Shown here piece after piece: positions 11,583 to 24,038 of a DNA stretch of 64,000 nucleotides (position 1 is the stretch's first letter; each line of letters begins with the position of its first letter). The notes beneath the pieces are model-generated. The model did not search any database and had not been told where the DNA came from. It saw only the letters and a list, made by a program, of their open reading frames with translations. Source of the stretch: Malachius bipustulatus (taxonomy: Eukaryota; Arthropoda; Insecta; Coleoptera; Melyridae). The stretch is taken from positions 46,427,341-46,491,340 of the forward strand of contig OU342632.1 in NCBI GenBank assembly GCA_910589415.1. Reading direction: 5' to 3'. The translations under genes were made by a program, and so were the position numbers.

Positions 11583-14500
11583 TACAATAATGTACACTTG
11601 TACAGAATGCAGTTCCGTTTATTGGTTGCACCATTTATTTAGAATAATTTGAGGTCTTTTGAAAGAAGATGTCCTGTGGATAAATGGGATGTCAAAGCTT
11701 TCTTAGATCCCTAGTCAATCAGTTCATCTTCCGAAGACATACGGATGTCTAGATACGTGAAAAGGGGACCATATCGTGACTCCAAGGTATCGTGACCGTT
11801 ATGGCCCCCCCTTTTTTTTTTGAGCCTATTATTGCATGTCTCGTCGATGTTTTGCACTATTGGGTGGTATGTCTAGCTTTTTGCCAATAGTGTATTAAGG
11901 CTAGACAATTGATTGTTTTGAATGTATCTAAAGGGCATTGATTATTTCGAACACCAAAAAGTTATTGTACCTTATAGTTGCTGGATAATTGCACTTCTTT
12001 TACTGCCGTTTCTGTAGTTGCAACGAACCAACCTACTCCTTTCCTTTGGAACAGGACAGTGTCAAAATTGTTATTACCAGTTTCAAAAAGGCTGACCTCA
12101 AGAATAGAAATAAGCGGGTTTTGTTTGTTGTATTTACTATAAGAAAGGTGTTGAAGGTAAGTAATATTTCAATCCAAGGAGGATTATAATATGCATAAGA
12201 GTGATTAGGCTTCGGAAGGAAGTGACTTTTCATTACTTTTCAATTATGATGAGCAAGGATTTTGATAATTCTCATTCGATTCAGACAGTTACCGTTAGTA
12301 CTTATAGGTGGTACTTCCAGGTATAAGTTTACATGTGGAATGTTAGACCTAAGAGTTTGTATTGTTGTTCTACCAGGACCTGGAGTGGTGTTCCTTGGAG
12401 GTCGATAAAACGATTTAGGGTGCTGCTATATCTGCTGCTACTATATCTTCTGATGAACTCCAATTTTGGATTTTCAGCCGAACAATTAAAATAAAACCAG
12501 TTCTTGTAGTTCACTGAATCAAGCTGCTAACGGTTTAAATTTAACTTCAACAATAATTTGCATGTCCACTTCTGTAAAGTAGTTTTTTTCTAATTGTAGC
12601 TAGAAAGTACAGTGCCAATAGTTATAAAAAAATAATTACTAACTAGAGCACAAAAAGACAATGATTTTGATGAGCTTCTTAGTTGATTTCAACAACGGGG
12701 GTTTCCTTATTCGTCAGTTTTCTTGGACGTATCTTGTAAGACCCAAGCCCCAGAAACTAGCCCAATTATTTTGGGCTAATTATGGGGGCTACCATGACCC
12801 AAAAAACTCTTCCACTCAGGAAGAGGATAATTTTATTCCCATTTTGCAATATCGTCACGTCCAATATTGAACAATCCCTAAACTTACATCGGAGAGTGTG
12901 GTTGAGTTGTGATTAATTGGAAAGCTCTTTGAATTCGGGTTCGAATTGGAAATAAATGCATGTATGTAATTCATAATTAATTTTCCTAAAAAGTGTGCAT
13001 TAAATGCAAAAATCGCATATCACTGTTTATAGAATTGAAATGACTGTGACTCGACTCCCCGCCCCCTCCTTTCGTATTCAAATATTAGGGGTGTTTCACA
13101 AAAACAACCTTGCTCGTATCGAGTTTTCTTGGGCCCACCTTTTATATTGCATCACTTTGGGAAACTAGAAAATGTTAGAAATAAGAAGTTATGCTAGGAT
13201 TTTCATGACATGAATCTTTGGAGAGGTTTATTTGCTTGAAATGATTGTTATGTTCTCCATCGAAGACGATAAATTATGATGGAATACTCTGTCAGCTAGC
13301 TGAGCTGGTCGATGTTTTCAACTTCGTATTCTCTAATAAAGCTTTCTGGTGTAGTTCGACTTCTCGAATTGCTCGATTTATTTCCTGATCTTTATTCCAG
13401 TGAAAAAAGTGCCTCATTTCATATTATTATTTCGCTCAATTATTTCCATCCCTTCAAAATTTAAATATTTTATATCCAAAAGCGATCCATTATCATTAAT
13501 ATTTCCCAAAGTTAAGAGCCGTATTTAGTACCTATTAATTTATTAAATTAGAGTTTCATTTATTGACAGCCATACATTAAATAACATTATCGGGGACTAA
13601 AAAGAAAATCAGGTCATCAAAACTGAACAAAGTTTGGAATCATATATCTGGAAAGGGTATGAAAAATATAGCTTATTTTCTTCTGTTTATATTTTATAAG
13701 CATAAATATATCCGGGGAAACCGGAAAATTGATTTACCAGTATTTCCTCAAAACCTTCACAGATATTTTCAGGAGTAAAGTTCCTGTTCTGATGTTCTTA
13801 ATTTATTTCTGAGATCTTACTTCCCCTAACAGACTAGCAGATATCGCAGCAACTTCTCGGGACTGTTTTACGACATGAGCTTATCGATCAGCTGAAAACA
13901 GATTTCATTTTTTAGTATACTTTTTGGAAACAGTGAACAGAGCAGCTGCAACAGTGAACGTCAAGCAGTATCATATTGTTATATGACTTTCGAACAGTTT
14001 GCATAAAAATAACCCTCATCAGACTTTTATTATTCATTAAAATTTACTTATTATTTATTTATTTACTTATTTATTAATTACGGATTAGGGAGCTTATTTA
14101 TTTAATACTGTAAATCTAGTAATTTATTTATAGTAGGTACTAACTATAAATAACTTTACAATATTCAGTATGAACCATGATTGTGTGTAATGACTAAATT
14201 CATTTTCTAAGTTTATACTTTGAGATTTAAAAAAATCCGAAACGGGTCGATTTTTGATTATTAAGTCACACTTTGTAGCGTAAAAAATTACCCATCATTT
14301 TAACCCCCTCAGTCTGACACTTACCTCCCCTAAATTTTCAAATGGGAAGGATATAAGCTTTTGACACCTCATTTGAAAGGTCTCTTCAGTCTCTATACGA
14401 AAATGATATTGTTTTCTAATTTATTGCAAAAATTAACAATAAAAATCATCTGATTTTGGAATAATAACATAATTAACTAATAAGTTATAGGTACCGTTTA

Positions 14501-14730
14501 ATTCTTGATGTTGTAAACAAAAAAAAAAGAATCTTAGGGTATAGTTTTTTTTTATAAATTTGAGAAAATTACACTTTTTGTGTTGAAAGTACGATATATT
14601 CAAGCAACTAATTTTAACTTTTAATAGCAGCGTTCTGGAAAATACGCAAGAATAGAAAACTTGACTTCTCAATTTTTCTTTGACCTCTCCACTTTGTATC
14701 TCAGTCAATTATCAAGCAAGATTTTTTTTG
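11583..14730. other. Non-coding stretch
   Basis: No gene or structured RNA recognised. It contains (TTTA)-type low complexity at 14042-14110, possibly an old LINE tail, and a GGGTGTTTCACAAAAACAAC motif near 13088 that resembles a mariner end without a partner. Short frames such as 12661-12870 show no domain. Confidence 0.45.
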
Positions 14731-17602
14731 AAATTTTTTATTTATTTATTTAGGAAGTAAGTACTCCACAGAAAATTAATTCCAATTGGTACATTTACAT
14801 TTATATACATCACAACTTGATGAGTACTAAACTAAACTTAAATTTATCTAAAATTAGGTATACACCGGTCAATACAAGAAAGTATTATAGAACAAATGTC
14901 AGAAGTAACTTGTGATTAGGTTTCTTTTAAATGTGGGAAACGAAGATTTAAATGGATCGAATTGCTGGTATGAATCGTCATACAATATGCACATTCTACT
15001 AATTATGTCATTAGCTCCATAATTAGTACGGTGATGAGCTATCTCAAAAAACCTGGTAGATCTCGTACGTTTAGCCGGTATACGTATGGTAAAACTGTTC
15101 AACAACTCCTCACAGTCCACAAGATTGTTCAAAATTTTATGCAGGAAAAAAATCATGGAATGATTTCTTCGTAACTGTAGTGTAGAGATACCAACAAGTT
15201 GCACCCGGACTTTGTAAGATATCTCCTCATACGGAAATTTATATTTCCACAGATAATACCTGACATATTTATTCTGTACGCGTTCTAGTTTATCTATATG
15301 ACATTGATAATGTGGTGACCAAATTACACTATTGTACTCTAAGATACTACGTACGTAAGAATTGTAAAGCATGGCAATAGCTTTGCAGTCGTTCACATGT
15401 GTTGTATGACGCTTCACAAAGCCCAGCATCCGGAAACCCTTCAAAACAATGCTATCAATGTGTGGAATGAATGACAGAGACTGATCAAAAGTGATACCTA
15501 AATCGTTAAATTGACTAACTACTTCAAGAGTTGCACCATTGAGATTGTACATAAAGTTTATAGGATTCGATCCTCTTGAGAAGCGCAACACCTTACATTT
15601 ATCAATATTGAGTTTTAGCAAATTACGCTGACACCACATTGAGAGACTTTCTAAATCTTCCTGAATATTCAGACAGTCCTGAATAGAGGATATAATTGCA
15701 AAATAACTTATAGTCGTTAGCATACAACAAACACTTACAATATTTAAGACATTTTACTACATCATTAATAAATAGAGTAAAAATAATCGGGCCAATATGT
15801 GAGCCCTGCGGTACTCCGCTCGTGACATTTATTAGCCGAGAGACACAGGAACCGATCTTTACGCACTGCACCCGATCAGACAGGTATGACACAATCCACC
15901 TCAAATAAACACCGTGCACACCCAGAGCCTCAAGCTTCGCGGCAACTAACTCACGGGGAATACTGTCAAATGCCTTCGAGATGTCGGTGTAGACAGTGTC
16001 AACTTGACATCCACGCTCCAAGGCAGCCGTTAAGTGATGTTGAAAAACTGCCAAATTTGTTGCCGTTGAACGACCCCGAAAAAAGCCATGTTGTTCTGGA
16101 GCAATAACGTGCTTAAACTTGAAAAAAAGCTCATCGGTGATGATGGATTCGAACACTTTGGGCAAGTTTGAAAGATTGGATATCCCTCGCTAGTTCTTGA
16201 TGTTGACTTTATCACCGGATTTATAGATTGGTTTCAAAGAGGAAAGTTTCCAAGTATCTGGGAATATCCCACTATCAAAAGAGATCTGAAATAGTTGTTG
16301 AATTGGATATGCCAATGCTGAGCTACATCTTTTTAATACAAGGGGAGGTATTCCGTCGGGACCAGCTCCCTTCTTCACGTCCAGAGAAGAAAGCTCCTGT
16401 TCAACTTCTTCAGTGGTAAAGTGGTGGGTAGTGATAGTATGATTTGCTGAATCACTGAAATCAGACACGGAGGTGGCATCTACGCTGACATGCGTGGAGT
16501 AACATGACTCAAAGTGATCTGCGAAAGCATTTGCTATATCTGTTTCACTATCTACAGCCATGTCGTTAAATATCACAGTTTTAGGCAAACCAGAATCGCA
16601 TTTCAAATTTCTTATGTATGACCAGAAATGTTTTACGTTGGAAGATATAAGAGATTCCGACTTACTAATGAATAGTAGATAGCAAAGATCAATCAGATGC
16701 TTCGATTCTCTTCTGAAGCCTGAGTATATCTCGTAATCTGATTGTGAGCCGGATGACTGGAACTTTCTGTACCATTTATTCTTTAAGTTGATGATTTTTT
16801 TGCACTCCTTGCTGTACCAAGAGGGATACTTATCGGAGAAGACACACCTGCTCACCGGAGTGAATTTCTCGATTCCACGCCATAAAATATCATAGAACGC
16901 ACGCAGGACCTCATCGATTTCATTCGAGCTAAGAGCTTCATCCCAATCCTGAGAGTTGAGGAATCCCACCAAGCCTTGATAATCGGTCTTCGAGAAGTTA
17001 TAAGATGCACTTTTTGTAGCGGCGTCAAACATTTGAGTCCTAGTTGTATTCAACGTTAACATCAACGAAGAATGGTAAGGGTCGACGTTTCCAAGAGGGT
17101 AATCTGATATATTTAATTCTGTGTTGAGATGATCAGTGAATACCAGGTCTAACAAACTCTCACGGTGGTTGTAGTATTTATTTATTTGGTTCAATTCCAT
17201 GTAACACATGTTTTCTAAAATAGTTTCAGATGCTTCATCCGGCAGATTTTCTGGAATAAGGCACATGTCTTCAGCAGTCCACCTAACATGGGGGAGGTTA
17301 AAATCACCCATCAATATAAATTCTGAGCTAGTATATCTTCTCTTGTAGCCCTCAAGGGTCGCTATGAATGACTCATATGCATATTTGGAACTTTGTGGAG
17401 GAAAGTAAACAGAACATAATATCAGGTCAGTTTTGTCCACCCTAGCACGAACCCAAACATCCTCAAATGCAGGATTATCCGAATGAGGAAGTTCGGCACT
17501 GTGCAATTCGGCGAGTGAAGCAATAAGAGCACCACCCCCCCTGGAGCAATCCAGCATTTGGTAGTTACGGTCATGACGGAACACATGGTATCCGTTACCC
17601 TA
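14731..17602 (-). mobile_element. Second 5'-truncated LINE, degraded
   Basis: A minus-strand APE-type LINE related to, but clearly different from, the copy at 5659-8171. It ends in a TTTATTTATT-type tail (14731-14752, plus-strand view) and is truncated within the endonuclease near 17602. The right junction lies about 75 bp from a mariner-type terminus (CACCCTG-TA ending at 17680), so it may sit inside an older element. More of the endonuclease is kept here than in the first LINE. Confidence 0.88.
14899..17599 (-). pseudogene. Broken LINE ORF2 (endonuclease, RT, C-terminus)
   Basis: Three open segments form one protein. 17599-16193 carries the endonuclease (RGGGALIAS, LCSVYFPP, the metal-binding MGDFNLP, LLDLVF, DPYHSSL) and the RT start (GAGPDGIPPLVLKR, KPIYKSGD). 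A TAG at 16190-16192 replaces the tyrosine of the NYR(P/G)IS motif. RT continues at about 16189-15705 (QHGFFRGRS, DISKAFD, SGVPQGS). A one-base excess in a run of four A (15700-15703, plus strand) shifts the frame into the C-terminal part, 15699-14899 (LERVQNKYVRYYLW). The catalytic (F/Y)ADD box reads YAND, so the second aspartate pair is damaged too. The copy is dead. Order and orientation leave little doubt about identity; clade within jockey/CR1 is not settled. Confidence 0.9.
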
Positions 17603-17929
17603 CTATGTTTTCCCCTACTATGTAATGTACGAAATGTCCCCTACCATTGAGTAAATATGTCATTAAAGACTCACCCTGTATAAGCAGGGTGGATCTTGTA
17701 TCCTTCTCTATATTGCTATCTCGGAGACGGTATAACAGGTGGAATGAGGCATCAAAGGTTCAAAAGGTCCGCAACTACATGTCTTTTAATATGACGTTTG
17801 AAAATTTCAAAAAAAATCAGTGGTTCTCAATATATTTAGAAATAACTAATAATCTGTCAGAATTAAAAATCGCTATAACTTTTTTTTATGGTCGCCACAT
17901 TTGATTTTTAGATTGATAGAAAGATAAAA
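17603..17929. other. Abutting mariner-type ends
   Basis: The string CTCACCCTG-TA (17670-17680) is a typical right terminus, and GCAGGGTGGATC follows at 17684. Two element ends therefore lie almost back to back. Which of them belongs to the fossil mariner to the right cannot be decided without family consensus sequences. Confidence 0.5.
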
Positions 17930-18640
17930 AATCAGAAATTCAATGATGCATCATACTTGGGTACCATTTTCCTTGCCCCTGATTTACTGCCCCCCTGATA
18001 ATGTGACAATAATTTCTTAACGAACAGCCAATTTTGTTTCCTCAACATTTTCGTGGGTCCTGTCTTAGACTCCTTTTTAGATCTTGTACATCTTTTAAAT
18101 ATCCCCATAGGAAACGATCCATAGGGGTGAGATCTGGGGATCTCGCTGGCCACTGAACTAAACCATGGGTTCCAATCCACAACTCCGGATATTCTTCATC
18201 CAGATGGAATTTAACAATGCCGCAGTTATGGGCAGGAGCACCATCTTGCTAAAACCACATGATTTTTCGTAGCTGCATTTCATTTTGCAAGATATGCAAG
18301 TACCTCCGACTAGTTAAATTTTCATTGTAAATAATAATTGAAACAAGCACTTGATTGTCAAAAATGCCACACAGGATACAATAAAACCAAATTTTACTCG
18401 TGGTGGGATTTCTTGTATCAAATGAGGATTTTCTTATTGCCACAATAATACCACGTTGTATTTGCTAAAATTGTCTAAAATTGTAAATTTTGACTCGTCA
18501 CTCCAAATGATTGTTGGGAAAATGCAAAACTTTTCGTTTTCTTCTTGACGTGACCATTGAATCAAACGTTCATTATCCTGCCGATTTCAGTTTAATAATG
18601 ATGTAAATTCCTCATGCGGTTCTAATTGACTCGGATTCAC
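17930..18640 (-). pseudogene. Fossil mariner transposase
   Basis: On the minus strand, in order, are WSDESKF (a catalytic-aspartate block, near 18495), then PPRVKFGFIV, YNENLTSRRYLHILQNEMQ, and WF-stop-QDGAPAHN (18240-18260, second aspartate block), WIGTHGLVQWPARSPDLTP and FLWGYLKDVQ (about 18090-18180). This is the mariner DDE/D layout. A TAG replaces the first Gln of WFQQDGAPAHN, and frameshifts separate several blocks. The transposase would have cut and joined the element at TA sites. The 5' part of the gene and the element's outer end near 18740 are not resolved. Confidence 0.85.
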
Positions 18641-21334
18641 GCAATCACAGCTCAGCCGGTAGAATAATAATTTTTAAAAAATCGGCTTGGAGTCAGTCAC
18701 AACGGCCAGATACAAGAAAACACCGCATTGAACGACTTCATAGCATTGACAAAACATATTTATATTTAAGACAACAACAGCACAGGTTGAGCGCGTTTAA
18801 ACGTGCCTATGTCTAATAACGAAGAACTTTATTAGGAATATAATATTTTGAAAATAGTATGAAGATTTTTGCATAAAATCGTAGAGAAAATAGCGCTTCC
18901 ATCTCGCGGAGAATGACCATTATTCGCTTGGACATTTACAACATTCCCATGCGCTTCGTGTTGAAAGTTTCGTCCCCGTGAATAATACCCATCATTCTCC
19001 GCTCGTTGAAGAATATACTATAATTTGATAAAAATTTGAAAAATCAATTTTGAAGTTTTTTTATGAATTAAAATGGTATCTATGAAAACATCGACGTGTG
19101 TGCCATCGAAGTCTCTGGCATTTTAGACACAACCACGACACTCAGCGCGTTCTCTAACATGCGTAGAACGCAAAGCCATTCTGGTATTTAGTATAATATG
19201 AATTACACTGGCCTGGTAATATGTAATTCCTGTCATGTCACTGGAATTGTCGTGAGTGTGGCATTTCCATGACTGGCTGAGTTATTACAAAAATTGAAAA
19301 GGTAAACAAAGACGAGAAATCCAGAATATTTCGCGATTTCGCAAGTTTCTTTATTCGTTACAGTCCTGCCTTGTCCTGAGCACAAGCTCAGAACTGTAAG
19401 CTTTGCAAAGGATTTATGTATTCTTTTGAATCGTTACCTATTTAAATAACAGGCAAAAGTACATTGAGATTTCAGGCTACTGTAAGCACATCAGCTATCG
19501 ACAGGATTCTGAGTAGCCTCCCTCAGTACTCTAGGGTCCTCTCTTCTTCATTTTCTTCAGTAACGACATAATATCTAAAGTCCTTAAGATTGAAAATTTA
19601 TTATAATGATGATGATTTAAGATTGTTCTTACTAAATAGCTCATGCAGTTGAAGATATGGTAATGCAGACAACAAAGGAAACTTACATATTTTCCCTGAA
19701 CTGGCAAATCTCAGGTTTTTCTTCTACAAATATTTTGTTTAAATTTTTAATCACAGTAGTTATATTACTTACAACAAAAAAGTTAAAATCAACGTGATAT
19801 AGTAAGTGTCTCGATTATAGTTTCACTTATTTCTTCGTCTTATTTTCTCTTCCCTAAGTTATCTGGTAAGTCATTTGGGATAATTTTTTTTTTCTAGTTT
19901 GCATAGTAAGTAAAGTATTATTCCACAATTTCATTGGCTGTTGAGTTTCGCAGTGAGTTGAATTTTCAACAACTTAGTTGAAAGGGTGACGTGATGTAAA
20001 ACAGAGATCGCATCGGCAGGCGTGCAATAAAAAATCATAACAATGATTGCAAAAGGTTTGTTTTGGAACATCAGTCAAGCCAGTTAATGTTTATCGTTCC
20101 AAACCGGACATTTAGGGGCGTCAGTGACTATTTTTCAGCAATTATAAATGCCAGTAATAACACGCATAATTATGCCGAAAATAAACAAACGTTTGACGTG
20201 TGCAGTTTTTCACAATGACTGATACTAGTGGCCGTATGTATATCCCGGCAAACAGCCAGAGCTGACACAGAAATTTACTTTACTTCCCAATGAATTGTTT
20301 GTACGAGCAATCTACGATTCCGAAGCGCCAGCCGGGCTGTTTGTTACGCGGATCCCCATTATTTTATTTAAACGATCCGCTCGTACCCTAAATATTTCAG
20401 AGTCAGTACAAACGTTGTCCTTTTGTCATCACAGAAACCCCACTGACAGTGGCATCATGCTTTCGCAAACCAACAAGCTTTTATGGAGTTGATAGAGTTC
20501 GATCTTTTTGCCTGTTAATTCATTTTCTTCGCTACTTTTTTCTCCCCTCATTATATCCGCTTTACATTAAAAGCTTTTCATTTGGGAGAAAAAAATCATT
20601 TGATCATTCACTGCATGCTATTTGTTTCCCGGAATTGATACAAGCAAAAGCACAAAAAGCTCCAATAAAAACAGAGGAACCATGACCAGAAGACCAGTTT
20701 TGCAGACGGCAGTACATTATAAAAAATTACGTAAGATGTTAACCGTAAATTACTTAATTTGCACCATCAACAATATACGGGATCGGATGTTCCAATATTT
20801 CCTTATCAAGGCATATCTGCATTATTTCAAAACAGAGACAAATGAAATACAAGAAATTTCAATATACTCCTAAGATCGTTTGCACATAGTCTGTGGTTTG
20901 CACACAATGCGATATTTCGTTCGACATGTCAGACGCGGTGATTCCGAAGTTATCCGAGCAATACTATAATCTGAATAATGGATGATGAAGTTAAGTTATC
21001 CACACGACCAATACATCTACCTACATGATGCACAGAAATCGTGTCTGGAAGAACGATAGGAGGATGGTAATACACCCTTTGTTAACTGACCGAAGGGTTG
21101 TGTCTGGTTCATTGACATCATGCAGCCAAGAAGTAAGGTGATTGTCAAACTGACAGACAAAGTTAAATCCAAACTCGAGTGAAACTCAAGAATTGTATTG
21201 TCTTCTCGTTCTCGATGAAACAATTCATGTACAAGAACATTAAATTTGGTTCCGCATACTTCAAACATAGACTCAAAGACAGATCCTACTTACTTGAACG
21301 AAATAAAGAAGCGGCCAGAATCCTCTAACCGTGA
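18641..21334. other. Non-coding stretch with a hairpin at 18900-19012
   Basis: GCGGAGAATGACCATTATTC (about 18905) is matched inversely by GAATAATACCCATCATTCTC (about 18979). The right part, through CCGCTCGTTGAAGAA, is also found at 9365-9385. No coding region was recognised; frames at 20295-20873 show no domain. Confidence 0.45.
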
Positions 21335-21419
21335 AGTCCTATATAGCGTGATTTGGGTAAATCACGCGTCTAGGCCGAGACGGTCGTCCCCTTATCGATG
21401 ATATTTCACCGGGGACAGC

Positions 21420-21600
21420 ATCCACGTGGTAATTTCCAATGTGAGAGGGATGCTGGCACGATATTATTACGGAACAGTGCTGTATCACGCATCCAGGACG
21501 CCGTTGTAATGGATATATAAAGGGGGAAAGGAGGCCAGACACGCCAACCCGCCGAGGGCTCTGGAGACCAGTTCATAGCATACAAAGGGAAGAGAAGAAA
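21420..21600 (+). promoter_or_regulatory. Candidate TATA promoter
   Basis: A strong TATA box, TATATAAAG at 21514-21522, lies in a GC-richer block (about 21340-21590) with a CACGTG E-box at 21423-21428. Initiation would be expected near 21545. An AGTTCA motif near 21570 is a poor initiator. No ORF or strong splice donor follows closely, so the transcript is unknown. This is a motif-based inference. Confidence 0.4.
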
Positions 21601-21862
21601 TCTTGCATATTTTCTCGTTGGTTCTTTTGCAATTATTTCTACTTTTAAAATTTGTTGCACTTATACACGGCGAGTCTTTATTGCTCATTCTTCTTCAATT
21701 TTCAATAGTTCATTAGAGGAGATTTTTTTTTTGTGGCGTCCAGAAAAGTAATTTAATTAAAATGTTTTGTTGGAGAATTGAATGAGACATAGAGGGATAA
21801 ATGGATGTGTGTAGGTTTCCACGACTGGGTTCAACTGAATTTACAAGCGATTTGGGTCCGTT
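21601..21862. other. Non-coding stretch
   Basis: No feature seen beyond a run of T at 21723-21731. It would be the 5' leader if the promoter at 21514 is real. Confidence 0.3.
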
Positions 21863-21932
21863 TTGCCGTGATCCCTGAAGATTTTCTCAGAACGTTTCGT
21901 TCTCAACTTCGATAGACATCATCAACGGATAC
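21863..21932 (-). repeat. Dispersed repeat with hammerhead-like motif, copy A
   Basis: This copy (GCCGTGATCCCTGAAGATTT, then AACGTTTCGT and GATAGACATCATCAACGG) matches 58508-58572 closely. Read on the minus strand it has GATGATGTCTATC, a loop, then GAACGAAACG, the same layout as copies B and C. Its stem is less complementary than theirs. Confidence 0.65.
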
Positions 21933-23388
21933 TAGTGATAATAATAAGTACGGTTATTGTTTTTTTTTTCCATTTTTTTGTTTTTGTTTGACTTTATCTT
22001 GTTATAACTTGCAATCCAGAGTTAATAATCCGTTGCTCAACTGCTTGGAGCAAATCACAAGCACTTTAATATAATTGACAACTTCGATAATTCGAGGTTG
22101 AAGTTGAACTGCTTGACTGGTTGGTGAAGAGATCTGCTTCGTTGTTTAATGTATACCACCACATTCAATTAGTGCAGTGAAAATAACTTCTAATGGATTC
22201 AAACACCAACCTGACCAAGGATATTTTATAATAAGATAAAGTCATAAACACTCTCATCTTCAGTTTGATAAATAGCTAGCCGAAAACGTTTGGACCCCTT
22301 TTCGCTCTTTTCTTATAGGAAGTATCAATAATGCCTTCCATAGTGGAAGTGTACACCCAGAAGCACACACCTCGAACCACGATCATCTTTGAATTTCAAA
22401 AGAAAATAATAATCAAAATGATAACAGCCATATGTATATGTATATTTTTATCACCATAATGTGAATGCAGCCAAAAACTCAAATATTTGAAGTAACCATT
22501 ACCCCAGCGGCTAACAACAATGTTGCTTCCTACTTATTATTATTTAAATGACTCGATCGTAGAATCTCCAAAGAGTACACACCATTACCATGCAGACCAG
22601 TCTAATATCGTGATATTAATAGCGTTGACAGACCATAAGAGATATCGGGTTTGAGGACGGAAGCTGCTAAACAAAACCAGATAGCGCGCTATTAGCATAG
22701 CGCTTAAAGCCTGTTACCTGGATGCCTGGATGGATGCATCTCGTTATGATGCCTGGATAAGTTACAATCGCCATTACGTGACTTGAACTGTAATGGAGTT
22801 CACGAGAGGGATATTTCTCATTACATTATCGAGGTCTATAACATAACTTGTATGTATGGTCATCTCGCTGGATTTTATCGATTATATGATTCAGCACATC
22901 ATACAGTCCTTGACAATGAAAATGTTCTTTGTTTCGTACGCCGGCCGTATTCTCAATCTGAATAGTCTGGGACTGCAATGTAATGGATCATCAGACATTT
23001 TATTTATAGCACAAAGATAGATTTATATAACCACAAAATCTACAAGAAACTTGAGCCTGTTTATTGAAGATGGTAGGGAGAGCAAATACCTGATTAAATT
23101 ACGCACGTTAAACTTTCCTAGCCTTAACTGATGGTCAAGTTTTCAATCTCAACAGATCTGGTCAAGTTTAAAAGAAGCAAGATAAACTAACCATGGTTCT
23201 TCATACGTCTTGTAAACAACTTGTAAAAAATTTTGAGAAATTTCATTGCGCCAATTTTGAGACAAAAAAAGTTATTTTTCCTTCAGAAAACTCAACACCT
23301 TGTCTCGAAGAACTCTTATATGCATTTTGTATAAAACTTTCTTCCTTAAAATTACTTTTTCTATCATGTACTGTGTAGTTATTCTACT
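21933..23388. other. Non-coding stretch
   Basis: No gene recognised. GGATGCCTGGATGGATGC near 22720 is a short local repeat. The left copy of a 14-bp target duplication, GTAGTTATTCTACT, lies at 23375-23388. Confidence 0.45.
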
Positions 23389-24024
23389 TTTGATTTGATT
23401 ATTTTTATTGAACCTTGCTTCTTATTAGTTGTTAAATGTTCTTCTTTGTTTTGGGTTTTAGGTTCGATATTAAAATATTATTTTTCAAAAATATTTTTAT
23501 AAAAATGAAACGTTTCGAGACCGATTGGTCTCTTGTTCACTCATAAATAATTGTAAAAAATATGTAAAAACTTAAAAATACTTTAAAAAATCATAATTAT
23601 TATACTAAAATGTCGTAAATGGTGTGTTTTTAAATTTAAATTTTAGAAAAAATATAAGCAAATTTGCTTTTGTTTATTATATTTCATTATTGTGTTTGTT
23701 ACGTGTATTTTATTGTATGATAATATGATTTTAAAAGTATTGTTATTGTAATGGTGGTGAATAATTATTTTGGGGAGTAATCAAAATCAAGATCAAAATT
23801 AATTTACTTATATTTTTTCTAAAATTTAAATTTAAAAACACACCATTTACTACATTTTAGTGTAATAATTATGATTTTTTAAAGTATTTTTAAGTTTTTA
23901 CATTTTATTTACAATTATTTATGAGTGAACAAGAGACCAATCGGTCTCGAAACGAATATTTTTGAAAAATAATATTTTAATATCGAACCTAAAACCGAAA
24001 ACAAAGAAGAACATTTAACAACTA
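23389..24024. mobile_element. Fold-back element with 14-bp target-site duplication
   Basis: GTAGTTATTCTACT occurs at 23375-23388 and again at 24025-24038, bracketing 636 bp. Inside, 23426-23655 and 23815-24024 are near-perfect inverse copies (blocks TAGTTGTTAAATGTTCTTC, GAGACCGATTGGTCTC, AATGGTGTGTTTTTAAATTT). The left 37 bp outside the arm have no partner. The sequence into which it inserted continues as CCGGGACACCCTG-TATA, a mariner-type end at 24046-24058. A 14-bp duplication is long for a cut-and-paste DNA element and suggests a different insertion route. Confidence 0.82.
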
Positions 24025-24038
24025 GTAGTTATTCTACT

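Noticed and set aside
23426..24024. CRISPR or satellite-like origin of the repeated blocks
   Set aside because: The blocks are inverse, not tandem, and no spacer array exists; a eukaryotic fold-back explains them.
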